Origin: Emydura subglobosa
Lineage: Eukaryota; Chordata; Testudines; Chelidae
NCBI GenBank assembly: GCA_007922225.1
Contig: ML679941.1
Location: 54,709,849 to 54,773,848 of the forward strand
Direction: 5' to 3'
DNA: 64,000 bases
Shown here: in pieces, positions 1 to 12,521 of the stretch
Position numbering within the stretch: the first letter of the stretch is position 1
How the letters are laid out: each line of letters begins with the position of its first letter
The notes under the pieces: generated by a model
The model's database searches: none
The model's input: only the letters and a program-made list of their open reading frames with translations
Told to the model about the DNA's origin: nothing
Program-made: the position numbers and the translations under genes

Positions 1-419
1 AAAATGGTGACAACAGTGAAAGATCATGAGATGAGCTTACTGTTTCATATGCATTTTGTTCCTCTTTGGATTTTTAAAATATAATTAATTAGTAGGGATT
101 TCTTTTTTTAACCTGTGATTTATGGTATAGAGCATACAAATAATTCATAATAGAATATTTCAGTTTTAAGAGGTTCTAAGTCAGGACTCTAAATGATACA
201 TGCTTTTAGTAAAACAGATCTTTTACTGTGCAAGAAGATATTACATGACTGTAACTAAAATTTACATTTAAATTTTCAGGGAATAACATCTTGGAAGCCC
301 TAGAGACTGTCATAAAAAGAGTTTGACATCAGGATGTGTAGTACATGTCCCCTTTTTTCCCTGGATAACTGCTGTAAATTCTAAGGCACTCTGTTTAAAT
401 TATAATTATAAATTGGAAA
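1..419. other. AT-rich non-coding DNA
   Basis: No gene, RNA or recognisable repeat is visible. Reading frames are short and compositionally like intergenic DNA. Confidence 0.5.
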
Positions 420-505
420 CCACTGGTATAGCAGTTGTCCACTGCTGTGAGAACTCTGATGATCCATCAGTATTCTCACAGCAGTGGACAATTGCTTACC
501 AGTGG
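420..505. repeat. Near-perfect inverted repeat (foldback) at a hAT end
   Basis: The left arm (420-453) and right arm (473-505) are inverted copies with only a few differences, separated by a 19-nt loop. The core GTCCACTGCTGTGAGAA is matched exactly by its complement. The right arm runs six bases into the terminal inverted repeat of the hAT element that starts at 500, so the foldback copies the transposon tip together with its flank. It could extrude as a hairpin. Confidence 0.8.
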
Positions 506-1041
506 TTCCCAACCTTTTCGGCTCAAGGGCCACAGATATCATTGTTACAACCCTGACGGGCCTCCAGTCTCTGCCAGCAGCCCTTCCCCTGTCCCCCACT
601 GCAGCCAGACAAGTTCAGCGAGGAGGCTGCCTCCCTCCTCACTCATCTCCCATCTTCCTAGCTGCAGCAGGGAAACCGCAGGCATCCTGTAGCCCTGTGT
701 GCTCCACCTGGGTCCCTAGGCAGTGGCTCCCTTCTGCATTCAGGGGGACAGGAAATCAGTGCTCCCCTCCCTCTGGCTCCAGCAGGGACACCAGCGTCTA
801 GGGATCCAGGTGGAGTGCTTTGCTATGCTCCCTGCTACAGCCAGGGGGAGGGGAGCGCTGATCTTCCATCCCCTTGGCTGCAGCAAGAAGCCTGCACCGG
901 TCTTTAGCCACACAACAATGTAATCCGCCTGGGTCCTTAGGCAGCAGCTCCCTTTGCAGCCAGTCGGAGGAAAGTGGCAGGCCACTTTGAAAGCTCCCAA
1001 GGGCCACTTTTGGCCCCCAGGCCAGAGGTTGGGAACCACTG
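500..1041. mobile_element. Non-autonomous hAT DNA transposon
   Basis: The ends are inverted repeats: CAGTGGTTCCCAACC on the left and its exact complement on the right, 15 of 15. The flanks TTGCTTAC and CGCTATAC look like a decayed 8-bp target duplication with one indel. The interior is GC-rich with no transposase, so the element is non-autonomous. The TIR start CAGTGGTTC is typical of hAT/Charlie-type elements. Reading frames inside it are not genes. Confidence 0.8.
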
Positions 1042-2011
1042 CGCTATACTTTACAGCACAGAAAAAAGTTTCTATCTGATGTTCTCCCCTCTGCTGCTTA
1101 AAGAGTATTTTAATCTGAAATGTTGGCAGTTATTCTAAGGGTCATAGTTGAAGAAATATTTCAGCTAATTCCTGTTTTTTATGGTGTTTCCCTTTCAAGT
1201 GTTCTGTACATCATTTGTACATTTTTCTATGGAAAATGTTGGTGACAGCTTACAGCATACTGTAACTTCAGTTTAAATATTCATGTTTCAGGCAAAATGC
1301 ATCCTAAAACATTTTAATACATTCAAAATTGAGAGTTCCTAATATATGGTATAAATCGTATAAAACAATTGTGTGGAGACATTGTTCAGGGAAACAAATT
1401 CTAGCATTCATTCATTGGACCAAAAATAAAGAGGGAGAAAATTTAAGAGGCGTATAGGTAAAAGAGAGAGATGTTTTGCAACTGATATTTGAAGTAAGAT
1501 GGAGAACTGGTCAGGCAAAACTACAGCTGCTACTACTTACTATACATGATCTAATGATTTTAATGCCAAAGGATCCCCAAGTACATCACAGGTTTATACT
1601 CATGGTCTGTAAATTTGCATCTATCATCACTAATATGGGGTGTGATGACCTATTTTTGCTGTATGGTAGGTGAGTACAGTATTTTTATTAAGTTATAAGG
1701 GGCAAAATCAGGCCCTATGTCATTTGGGCTGTATGTTGTATATAAAACAACTTTCCTATGGAACTTGTAGACTCTTGTGAGTGAGTAGTGAGTGTAATAA
1801 GGAACTCTGGTATTTTGGGTGCAGGTTCTGTTGTGTTTACAAAGGCCCATGGTGTGTAGGGTCTTTTTTCCTCTGCACGTATATAGAGACAAGAAAGGGT
1901 AAAAGTTATTTTTCTGAAACAACTGAAATGCTGCCAAAAACAAAGCCAGGTGGTTTTCCACAAACAGTGCCCTTAAGTAAGGTTTATGATTGTGAAAGGC
2001 AGTAGTAGACT
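1042..2011. other. Non-coding DNA, nothing recognised
   Basis: AT-rich unique-looking sequence. Short frames on both strands lack domain signatures and I see no repeat termini. Confidence 0.45.
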
Positions 2012-2487
2012 ATACTGTGGACAAGTTGGAGAGAGTCCAGCGGAGGGCAACGAAAATGATTAGGGGGCTGGAGCACAGGACTTATGAGGAGAGGCTGAGG
2101 GAACTGGGCTTGTTTAGTCTGCAAAAGAGAAGAATGAGGGGGGATTTGATAGCAGCCTTTAACTACCTGAAAGGGGGTTCCAGGGAGGATGGGGCTAGGC
2201 TGTTCTCGGTGGTGGCAGATGACAGAACAAGGAGCAACGGTCTCAAGTTGCAGGGCGGGAGGTCTAGGTTGGACATTAGGAAAACGTTTTTCACTAGGAG
2301 GGTGGTGAAGCACTGGAATGGGTTACCTAGGGAGGTGGTGGAATCTCCATCCTTAGAGGTTTTTAAGCTGAGGCTTGACAAAGCCCTGGCTGGGATGATA
2401 TAGCTGAAGTTAGTCCTGCTTTGAGCAGGGGGTTGGACTAGATGACCTCCTGAGGTCCCTTCCAACTCTAATATTCTATGATTCTAA
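2012..2487 (+). mobile_element. CR1 LINE, 5'-truncated 3' end
   Basis: The open frame 2017-2403 is the C-terminal end of a CR1 reverse-transcriptase ORF. It begins at the conserved [16 protein letters not shown] stretch, followed by [19 protein letters not shown]. It then continues into the CR1 3' UTR (GGTTGGACTAGATGACC) and ends in the short CR1 tail repeat (ATTCTATGATTCTA). 5' truncation is normal for target-primed reverse transcription. The frame is intact over about 128 codons, so this is a fairly young copy. It is closely related to the minus-strand copy at 39.5-40.2 kb. Confidence 0.9.
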
Positions 2488-5400
2488 GTAGCAGATAACC
2501 CCCATACTTTATTTCAAATATACATGGCAATAAGGGATCCCTGTTTTTGCATTGCCAAAGTAGGGAAGAATAGGTAATATGCAACCCTGGATCTAGGGGT
2601 ATATTAATCAAGAGAATCATCCTTCACTGACTGAGAGAAGCTGGAGCTGTTGTAACTGTGCAGCAAAAATTATACCTTTGCTATATATTGCATACCCCTA
2701 TTGCTGGAATTCATTAAAAGGCAAATCCTGCCCACTCTTTACTAGCATGGTACAGCTGCCCAAAGGAAGGCAGGGCACAAGGTGCGCCTCCTGCAAACCA
2801 TGAAGTTCATTTCCATGGTGGGTTCGCTCTGGGTGTGTTGGAGCGCATGGTGTGGCTGGAAGTGACCAAGGAGTGAGCTGGGGTGAGGTGAAGAGGGAAA
2901 GTCCATAGCTTTGTGCTGCTTGGGGGAGGATTGCTTCCTTTCCTGCCCCTCTCTCTCTCTAACCACCCTCTCCCCCGTTGGAGATAGCCATTGCACAGAT
3001 GAGCGAGATGAGCCCTGCTTGACATTGGATCTCTGCTGGAGCTTCCTGGAGAATGCTAGTAATCCACACAGGTGATCTGATGTCCAGGCAAATCCCTATT
3101 CCAGGCCTGCCTATGGGGCTGGGACCACTTCTAAAGGTGGGAAGGTAGTTCATTTTCTTAATTTTCACTCTTTGGCCTGTCTGCTGGTGCTGAGCTTGGT
3201 GATGTGGACCTGCCCACTAGGATCTAGACTGAAAAACAAAATACTCTAGGTCATCATTTACATGTTTTAGATTCAATCTGGTACCTTAAAAGTTAAGTCC
3301 CATTATCTTCTGAGTAATCCATTTCCATGGTAGGCAGATCATCCCTGTGTGTATTTAATCATGTTTACTTTTGAGAGAACAAGGACTGGCAAACTATTGT
3401 GAAGATTCCTGACAAAAGTCAGCATTCTCCAATGTTTAAACTGCTCTTCTCTGAATCATTGTTTGATATGGAGGCCATCTGGTGGTCTTGTGCAGATCTG
3501 CAAATCTGCCTCTATTTAATTATCTAGTTATTTATTAAGCTCACATCAATGTAAATAACAGAAAAAAACCATTAACCATATGTGGCTTCCCCAGAGAAAG
3601 ACTTGAAATGTCCCATCCTAAAATGTTAAAGCACATTGGTAAATGCTTGCCTAATAAATAAATCAATCAATCTGTTAATGGAGAAGCAGTCCTGTTATAT
3701 TGGAAAGACCACTTTAGGGTTGACTTCAGTGGGGGGGGGGGTAGTAAAACTGCAGAATTCATATTACAAATATTAAAGAGGCTTTCACAAGTCTTTGAGA
3801 GAGATCTGCATATGGATTTAGCCAATCTATTTTCATAATAGCACCCCCAGTCTTAATATTATTTTAGTTCATTTATAAAATACTACCATTACAGAAACCT
3901 CTGGGCAAATGTACAAAATGTAGTACAACGAATGACTTTTTATACCCAAAAATAAAATTCCCCACTTCAATTACCCAGGCCTATGCCACACCTTCCTCCC
4001 CACTCACATTGCAAAAGGCAATGTAAACAGATGAGCTTTTGCCTTAAAGTTCAACAAACTTGGGATTTGATGGAACAGTTGAATTCCATAGTCGAGGACC
4101 CTTTATTGACATCATTCTGTCTGTAGATTCAAACATCAGGTGACTAAAGACTGTTAGACTCAGCACCTCACCTGAACTCAGATATTAATATGTTATAACG
4201 GCCTGTCTACATTAGAAATTTTACTGTTTTAAAGGACTGTTATGATTTGGTGTTGGTTGTGTGTATGGTACCAAAGCCTCTCTACACTACAACTTTTACC
4301 AAGTTTGTAACCAGTTAATGACTAGGCAGCTTCAGGTATGGTTGGTAACCGTGACACTTAACTTCTGTGTCATCCATACCAGTGACCTAGATTGGCACAT
4401 AGCTGACTTCTTGCACTAGATCATAATACTGTTTCCATAATAATGGAATCCTTAATCATGTTCTCCCTGCCTGCTCCCTATGTGGTGGTACATCCCAGAC
4501 ACAAAAAGTGGCATTAAAAAGTTGGTCAGAAAATTTCTATGAAAATGAAATTTCAAATAAATTTCTTGAACTTTTTCCACCAACTTTTCGTTGTGTTTTC
4601 TCATCAGCTCTTGCTGTACATGTTAACGCTGCTCTATGTATCCTTCTGGGCATTGCTCAGGCTTTCCTAGAGTGCACTGATTCAAAGACACTTAGCCACT
4701 GTGGAACATATGGATGTGCAAGCAAGACTGACACCTGGTTGTGAGCCAAGTTGTTGAGAAGCTGCAATTTAGCCATGTTTGCTGTAAGTAGGTCAGAGAG
4801 TATGTCATAACCTGATTAAAGAAAAACAGTTGGACTTGTAGTATAAAAGTGGTCTACAATGTGTTATAATCATGTTACACTCCTGTAAACTGTCCCAGAC
4901 ACTGCAAATTTTTTCATCCAGACAGGCCCTTAATAACGCAAGGCAACTGTTTATTATAGATGTTTGTCTGATGTCATCATTATTTTCATTGGCATAAACT
5001 TAATTTTTTTTAATCAACTCATTTCTCAGTGCAGCCTGTTCCTCTTTAATGTTCAGTTTTCATATTTGTCTTTTCCAAGGCCTGATTAAATGTTCTGTGG
5101 TCCACTTAAGATAGAGCTGCGTCCAAATTATTGTACTTAGGACATTTTACAATCATGAGGCTGAACTGGATTTGAACCAATGTTTTCATATTGAAAGATC
5201 TGAAGAAGCTTTTGTGGTAAGGCAAGAATAGCACCTTATAAAATGTCTTGACCTCTCTCACTTAAATTAAGCATAAAAATAAAATAAATGAACATCCTTA
5301 GATATATGTACAGGTAATATTTCATTGATAAGGTCAAAGTAATTGAGGGGGATTTTAATTAGGACGTTTGAATGGACTTTACTCTAAAAAAAATACTTTT

Positions 5401-5495
5401 AGAAATGCTGTCCGCCTTCTTTACAATATTCAAGAGGCTCATTCACCTGTGGAGCGTTTTACTGAGCTACTCTATCCATAGGTTATATATTATTA
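2488..5495. other. Non-coding DNA, nothing firmly recognised
   Basis: About 3 kb of AT-rich sequence with no convincing gene. It contains a run of 11 G at 3731-3741. The frame at 4508-4744 has no recognisable domain and is probably chance. Confidence 0.4.
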
Positions 5496-5813
5496 CAGTA
5501 GAACTTCAGAGTTACAAACACCTCAGGAACAGAGGTTGTTCGTAACTCAGAAACTTTCATATGTCTGAACAAAACCTTAGGGTGGTTTTTCAAAAATTTA
5601 TAACAGAACTTTGACTTAATACAGCTTTGAAACTTACTATGCAAAAGAAAAATGCTGCTTTCCCTTTATTTTTGTAGTAGTTTGTTTAATCCATTACTGT
5701 ATTATATTTCCTTTTTTGTCTCTGCTGCTTGATTGTGTACTTCCAGTTCCAAATCACGTGTGTGGTCGACTGGTCAGTTCATAACTCTGGTGTTTAAGTC
5801 TGAGGTTCTACTG
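5496..5813. mobile_element. Tc1/mariner-like MITE
   Basis: The ends are inverted: CAGTAGAACTTCAGAGTTAC on the left, and the right end reads back as CAGTAGAACCTCAGACTTA. A TA dinucleotide lies just left of the element (CA on the right), compatible with the TA target of the Tc1/mariner superfamily. At 318 bp there is no room for a transposase. Superfamily assignment rests on the TIR form and the TA flank and is less certain than the MITE call itself. Confidence 0.65.
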
Positions 5814-6559
5814 CATTTAGATAGTACCTTCAGAATAGTATATGCTTCACAAGCGCACATGCAGGGAAAATTCCTGTCCTGAACACATTACAATCTAAAA
5901 CGACAACAGATTAAGGATGATGTATCAAATCCATATTCTGCAGAGGGGAGCTGGGACTACAGCTCTTGTTCTTCAGCTCCAGCATCACAGCCTTTAACCA
6001 CAGTGAGCTGAAGCTGAGCTCCCTTGGCTAACACTCATAATATGTTTCATTGGATCATCTCTGTCACTAGACAGCAACATCACTCCATCTCATTACAATG
6101 GGATACAGCAGCAGGCAAGGGACTGGTGAAATTAACACTGTCTTGCCAATTTCATTACATTTAACTTTTTAAAAAGATTTGTTGCCTCTTTTGTTAATGT
6201 TTCTGTGAGGGAAGAACTAGTAATTGAAAGACTCCTATTAACTTCAAAGGGGCTTTGATCAGGTCCTAGGTTAGAGAGTAAGTTAAGGAAATCAAGGGTC
6301 ACGTGGAGTAAGATGTGAGAGTACAGAAAATGTCGAAACGTATTTGACTGCCTTGGCAAAATAAATTATATCTATCAGCTGATTGTGCATATAGAAATAG
6401 CAGCAAAAACTTCTTCAAGCTGTTCTAAAGTCTTCAGCTTGGCCCTGGCCTGACACAAGTATTGAACAATAAAACTGCGCAATACGGTGGTGTGAGCAAA
6501 GTCCTGCTAGGGGAGCACAATTGTTTTAAAACAGTCTTAATGACTATCACACTGTCTCG

Positions 6560-6770
6560 GAGCACTGTGGTGCCCTGGATGGGCCTCAGGAGACACAGTA
6601 CTACTGCTGGATCTTCCAGTTCCTGCTGGGGGACTTTGGGCAAGTCACTTCAGTTTCTCTCTCAGCTGCCCTATGTGTAAATTGGGGGATTGTTCTAATT
6701 ACCACCTTTGTAAAGTGCTTTGAGATCTGTGGCTGAAAAGCTCTCTGTAAGAGCTTGTATTTCACAGTTC
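6560..6770 (+). mobile_element. MIR-type (CORE) SINE fragment
   Basis: It holds the characteristic MIR block: GACTTTGGGCAAGTCACTT, then a pyrimidine-rich stretch, a variant of the usual 'TGTAAAATGGGG' segment, and AAAGTGCTTTGAGATC near the 3' side. These old SINEs are shared across amniotes. The 5' tRNA-like part is not convincing, so boundaries are approximate. Confidence 0.7.
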
Positions 6771-6815
6771 TATAATAATACCAACTAGTATGGTGGTTTG
6801 TTACTGTGCAAGGGG

Positions 6816-7302
6816 CAGGCCTGCTGACAGGAATTCCGGGCCCCAGGGCAGAACAGTCCGGCCTGCCTTTTCCCACAGCCCCACGCACAGTCCACCCCAG
6901 GCACCGCCCCCACTCAGCCCACTTTCTGCCACGTTTCTCCCCTCCATCACTCTGTCCCCCTGCTCTTTTCACACTCCCTCTTCCACCAGGGGGTAAGTGA
7001 CACCAGGGGCTGGGCGGGGAGGAGAGACACGAGCGGCAGGGTGAGGCTGAGTGAGAAGAAAGGAAGTGGCTGTGGGGAGGCCAAGTGGGGAAAGGGAAGT
7101 GTGGGGGGATGCATTGACATCAGTAAGCGGGGTGCGGCATGGGGCGGAGTGGGGGTGGACTGTGGGCGAGGACCATGGATGGAAGAGGCGGGATGGGGAC
7201 CTAGCCTCCCTGAAGCTTTAACATACCCATGCTTTGGGCCCCTTTTAAAATCACTGGACCCCGGGCAATTGCCCCCTTTGCCCACTGCTGTCAGTGGGCC
7301 TG
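6816..7302. mobile_element. Non-autonomous hAT element, GC-rich
   Basis: The termini CAGGCCTGCTGACAG and, reading inwards from the right, CAGGCCCACTGACAG agree at 13 of 15 positions. The flanking octamers GCAAGGGG and TCAATGGG agree at 6 of 8, consistent with an aged hAT target duplication. Internal frames such as 7041-7322 are low-complexity translations of GC-rich DNA and are not genes. Confidence 0.65.
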
Positions 7303-7609
7303 TCAATGGGCAAAGGTGGTAAGGCTAATTGTAATAATTTTTTATTAATGAGTTTTCTATGTGCCCACACAGAAGTACAACACATTAAATTAAACTGCCC
7401 ACAAAGAGGAAGCACATGCAGCACTCTTACAAGGTACTACTTACACCATGTCCTAAAGTCAACAAACTAGTGGGTAGTGGGTTCGTTCTTTATAGTGTAC
7501 ACAGACTCTGAAGAGCAGTAAAATCAAAGAGAAAAAGTAAGTGGGATGGAAAGGAATGGCATAATAGCTCTGGAGTTACTCTGTACTTCATTGCTGTTAT
7601 ACAAAGTAA

Positions 7610-9130
7610 ACACAGATCTATGGATCAACACTTAGAGGACTACACCCCTGCAATAAAGGAGGCAAAAGATGCTTTCTACTCAATCAGCATGGCAGAATCC
7701 TGGTCAAACCAGCTAATCAACCCACACTGCATAGCCCAGAGACCTGACCCAAACACTGACCACTGTGAAGATGTACTTCACTGAAAAGAGCAACAGAACA
7801 CATATGGAGTTAACTTCTAACTAGAAAAGAAAATTCCATCCCTAACCAGATTGAATTATCTACCCCACCCCTTGTGTCTGAGTTTGGTCCCATCACACAG
7901 GCTGAAGCTCAAGAAGCTCTGAAAAATATTAGAGCACAACATGTGAAATGGGTCCATGTCCCTTTTGGCTGATTAAAATTGAGTGAGAAACAATTAAACC
8001 CACTGCTGATGGGAAAAGTCTGTGCCTTGTTCAGAAAAGCACGCCTACAAAACTCCTTGAAAAAATGCAAGTTTGCCCAGTCCCCAAGAAGCCAACCCTC
8101 AACCCTGAAGATCTCTCCAACTGCCATCTTACCTCCAATCTCTCATTCCTGGGCAAAATAATTGAGAGAGTGGTAACCATCGAGTTCTATTAATGTGTGA
8201 TATTAGCCAATGTCCTCTGCCTCACAATCAATCTTCAGACCATAGCACTGCACAGAGATTGCTGTCATCTCTTGGATAAAGAGCAGCTGACTCAAATGGA
8301 GTTTAGGCAAGACCAAAGTGATACAGGTTGGAAAGGAAAAATGCTTTGAACAATTAGCCAAGATGTTGCCTCCAACTTCCACTGAGGGAATACAACTCCC
8401 TTTTGTCAGAATGGTGTGAAGCCTCAGGATCCTGTTTGACACATCACTAAGCTTGGATGGGCAGGTAATATCAGTTTCCAAAAATGACACATTTTACTTT
8501 GTTTGCTATGAAACTTTGCCTCTTCCTCCTGGATGAGGACGTACCCACAGTAATCTAGGCACTTGTCACCTCCTGGCTGGGCTACTGTAACTATTGGAAC
8601 TGACGCAGACTATGAAGATGATGCACAAGTTCCAACTGGTACAGAATGTCGCTGCCTACCTTCTCTCTGGCTTCAGACACCAGGAACACAACAGACCTTT
8701 GCTCAAGACCCTCGAGTGGCTCCCAATCAGCTTCTCATTCCAGTTCAAGGTCTTGATCCTAAATTTCAAAGAAATTCTTTGATCTAGCCCTAGCTACATC
8801 AAAGACTGAATTTCAGTCTATGAACCACTGTGAGAGCTGTGTTCCTGTGGGACAATGTAAATCACAAAGCCCCAGGCCAAAGCATGTGAGAGCTGAGGAC
8901 AACACATTCTCTGTTGATGGGATCCAGTTGTGGACCAATCATCCAGAGGAGATCCAGCAAATCCTAAATCTGACCATTTTAGGAAATATTGCAAAGCTTT
9001 CCTCTTTGAAAAATCCTTTCCACTGTAAGTGATGCTCAAAACCTTCTATTCCCCAAACTATACCAATTCCCCTCCACCACCAAACACACCTGCTCCAAGC
9101 AGATTTGACCCTGAAAAGGGAGAAGTTCCA
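7610..9130 (+). mobile_element. Ancient L2-like LINE, degenerate RT ORF
   Basis: Translated pieces in shifting frames match the L2 clade layout. Around 8060-8170 a VPKKPTLNPEDLSN stretch is followed by LGKIIERV, typical of fingers-domain RT sequence. Around 8600-8780 QLVQNVAAYLLSG is followed by LEWLPI and QFKVLIL, the C-terminal L2 signature. No single frame stays open, so this is an old dead copy. Boundaries are approximate. Confidence 0.7.
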
Positions 9131-9779
9131 GAGATCCCATGAAGTCTAATAGGGACTTTGTCCATTACTATAGATTTTACCAGGAAGGTGCTCAGATGAA
9201 GTGCTCAGCTGAGGGGTGGCAATATAAAACTGTTCAGGAGTAGGCCTAGGTTTGGTGAGCAAGTTGGAAGGGAGGCAAGTTGTCCTCCCTCATCCACCAG
9301 CTCCATGGAAAATACGTTGAAAAGATAATACAGCTGCAGGTCAGAACATGAAAGTTCTGGGAGGAGAAGTCATGGTAGTGTGGCTCTGGGGGAAGGAGTT
9401 GTTGGGGATTCAGAGACAGGGTGAAGGCATTGGTTCTCCGTATGACTCTGAGGAGATCTGCTGCATTCAAAGGAAGAACACGCATCTCTCCCTGGGAGAG
9501 GTAACAAAGCCTCTACTGACTACAACAATATTGGGAGGAAATCAATGGGCAATCTCATGGAGTTCTCCACCCCTCAGGCCCTTCCCCACAGGTGTTTCCA
9601 AAATTCCATGTGAGAGACAGCGCTGGTCCATTTTTGATCTTTTGCCTAAGGGAACTCTGCATATAAGGAACCATCAAAAGAGTGTTAAATATTGGAAAAA
9701 TATGGGTTTTTTCCCCCTCCCTGCTTACAATATCTGTCAGTTAACAGGTCAGTTTTTATTTCATTGCATCAAACAAGAA
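9131..9779. other. Non-coding DNA, nothing firmly recognised
   Basis: The 191-codon frame at 9348-9923 has no recognisable domain and runs into the repeat that follows. I regard it as chance. Confidence 0.4.
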
Positions 9780-10360
9780 TCTAGTTTGTTTATGCATTAT
9801 TTTGTGGGTGTACCATGCTGGAGCCCATGCTGCATTAATTCACCCTGTTCTCTGACAGGAAAAGGGCAGCAAGTACTAGACCTAGAGAGGCATTCCAGGA
9901 GCAGCCATTTTGGGAACCACTGAGATATACTGATCCTCCAGCAGCTAGAAGGGCTGGGGAATAGCAACAGCCAATCAAGGCCCAGCAGACCAAAATAAAA
10001 AGAACTAGGGGAGTGCGGCGAGGCTATTCCTAGACCACCGCTCAAGGAACCTGGCCGGGAAAGAGTTGATTCTGGCCTCAGTTGAGGTCAGGAGATGGGA
10101 GAAGCTTTACTAAGTTAATTATGGAAAAATGAAGTAAGACGTGAGGGAAAGCACTTTAGTTATAACTGATCCTGAAAGACAAGAAACTCTCTTTGTTTAA
10201 ATTTGTTGTACCTTAGAAGGGGTTTGGACTGTGACCCAGCTGGAGGAATGAGCCATAGAAGATCTGTAGAGATTGATTGATAGCCTGCAGGGGGCTGAAG
10301 AAAACAGCAGCACCATGCCTGGACAGCGGGGGAGCTTAAAGTCCAATCCACTACAGTGTG
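9780..10360 (+). mobile_element. LTR-like interspersed repeat, copy 1
   Basis: The segment CAGCCAATCAAGGCCCAGCAG followed by an AATAAAAAGA box (about 9969-10003) is shared with a second copy at 25.93-26.85 kb, where it reads AACCAATCAGGGCCCAGCAG followed by TATAAAAAG. A CCAAT box 20-30 bp before a TATA-like box is promoter-like and suggests an LTR U3. Edges are not defined and no internal retroviral genes are seen. Confidence 0.4.
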
Positions 10361-10639
10361 TTAAGTTAGTGCTCATGAAAGTGAGAAGTACTATTTATTG
10401 TAAAAGCAGGCATTGTAAAAGTATCCTTATAGACCAATACCAATAACCCTTAATCCTGGTTTCCTGTTTTATATCCCTTCCATTCCTGTTCTAAGTCTTT
10501 GTAGAGGTTAGATGCCCAAACTACCACCAGGGGCTTCTATGTTGGCAGTCTTAGCAGAGAAGCTATGACTTGAATGGATAGTGAGACCGAATTACCCATT
10601 CACTTTCTGAGGGGGGTCTGGCCCGGTCAGGGCAGAGGC

Positions 10640-10900
10640 ACATTGATTAGACAGTGGAGGGAAGCTTGAAATGTGTCTGCCTGTTTGTGGCTGAGGTAAT
10701 ATCTTTTATTGAACCACCTTCTGTTGGTGAGAGAGAGAAGTTTTCGAGGCACACAGAGCTCTTCTTCAAGTCTGGGAAAGGTACTCCCAGAGAACCTCCA
10801 TGCTCAGAGCTGTTAGTCTTGCGCCTTTCACAACCGCTAAATTCACTAAGAAAAAGATTATTAAAAGTTTTTTTAAAAACATAGTAGTCTGCATATGGGC
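10640..10900. repeat. Interspersed repeat fragment
   Basis: Sequence around GGTAATATCTTTTATTG and GAGCTCTTCTTCAAGTCTGG resembles a repeat that I recall as dispersed in turtle and crocodilian genomes. Its superfamily is not evident from this copy. Confidence 0.35.
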
Positions 10901-10959
10901 GGGCTCCCTCTGCAAACTTACATCTAAGCAGACAGTTATGAACGAGACACAGCACACTG

Positions 10960-11180
10960 TTTCTTAGGCTTGTTCTATATTACAGTGTTTTGTTGACACG
11001 AGTTATGCCAGCGTACAGCCACTGTTCTAATTAAAATGCTGCTGCATGTCCTCACTATGCTCCTTGTGTCAGTAAACTACATTCACACTACCAGCTCTTG
11101 CATCAACACAGGGAGCAGTGCACTGTCGGTAGCTATCTCACTGTGCAACTGCACGCAGAGTGCTTTGGGAAGGGTATGCA
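10960..11180. repeat. Interspersed repeat fragment
   Basis: The block from TGTTCTATATTACAGTG through CATCAACACAGGGAGCAGTG resembles another reptile dispersed repeat, possibly a MITE. It abuts the CR1 fragment that follows. Ends and family are unclear. Confidence 0.3.
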
Positions 11181-11204
11181 GGGGGGAAGTGGGACACAAG
11201 GAGA

Positions 11205-12521
11205 AAGTGCAAGGAGGAGGGTGCAACAGGGGAGGCCTCGTGATTCGTACTGAAGAAGTAGGGCAATCAGCTAGCGATAGGTGCCTGTACACTAATACAA
11301 GAAGCCTGGAAAACAAGCAGGAGGAATTGGAATTCCTGGCACAGTCAAGGAACTATGATGTGATTGGAATAACCGAGACTTGGTGGGGTAACTCTCACAA
11401 CTGGAGCATTGTCATGGATGTGTATAAATTAATCAGGAAGGACAGACAGGGGAGAAAAGGTGGAGTTGCACTGTATATATGAGAGCATTATGATTGTTCA
11501 GAGCTCCAGTATGAAACTGGAGAAATGCCTGTTGAGAGTCTCTGAGTTAAATTTAGAGGTGACAGCAACAAGGGTGGTGTCGTAGTGGGTGTCTGTTATA
11601 GACCACTAGACCAGCAGGATGAGGTAGATGCGACTCTCTTCAGAAACCTAGTGAGTTTCCAGATCACAGGACCTGGTTCTCATGGGGGACTTCAATCACC
11701 CTGACATCTGCTGGGAGAGCAATACAGCAGGGCACAGACAAGCCAGGAAGTTTTTGGAAAGTGTTATCAACAACCTACTAGGGGCTGTGCTCCTCTTGAC
11801 CTGCTGCTCACAAACAGGGAAGAACTGGTAGGGGAAGTAGAAGTGTGTGGTAACTTGTGCAGCAGTGACCATGAGATGGTCGAGTTCAGGATCCTGACAA
11901 AAGGAAGAAAGGAGAACAGCAGGATATGGACTCTGGACTTCAGAAAAGCAGACTTTGATTCCCTCATAGAACTGATGGGCAGGATCCCCTGGGAAGCTAA
12001 TATGAGGGGGAAAGGAGTTCAAGAGAGCTGGCTGTATTTTAAAGAAACCTTATTGAGGACGCAGGAACAAAACATCCCGATGTGCAGAAAGAATAGCAAA
12101 TATGGCAGGTGACCAGCTTGGCTTAATAAAGAAGTCTTTGGTGAGCTTAAACACAAAAAGGAAGTTTACAAGAAATGGAAGCTTGGTCAGATGACTAGAA
12201 AGCAGTATAAAAATACTGCTCGAGCATGCAGGAGTGAAACCAGGAAGACCAAATCACAATTGGAGTTGCAGCTAGCATAGAATGTTAAGGGTAACAAGAA
12301 GGGTTTCTATGGGTATGTTAGTAACAAGAAGAAGGTCAGGGAAAGTGTGGTCTCCTTACAGAATGGGGGAGGCAACCTAGTGACAGATAATGTGGAAAAA
12401 GCTGAAGTACTAAATGCTTTTTTTGCCTCTGTCTTCACAGATAAGGTCAGCTCCCAGACTACTGCAATGGGCAGCACAGAATGGGGAGGAGGTGAGCAGC
12501 CCTCAGTGCTGAAAGAACAGG
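11205..12521 (+). mobile_element. CR1 LINE, endonuclease part, lacking its 3' end
   Basis: The frame 11036-11482 carries the start of the CR1 apurinic-like endonuclease: CLYTNTRSLENKQEELEFL, then GITETWW, then RKDRQGRKGGVALYI. Broken frames continue with a VGVCYRPL-like stretch, [11 protein letters not shown] and SDHEMVEFRI (about 11868), then the linker before RT ([11 protein letters not shown] near 12410). The match stops abruptly at about 12521, before RT and the 3' tail. Missing the 3' end is atypical for a LINE and implies a later deletion or break. Internal stops and frameshifts make it dead. Confidence 0.85.

Noticed and set aside
9348..9923. 191-codon plus-strand frame
   Set aside because: No domain, no promoter or splice context, and it ends inside a dispersed repeat.
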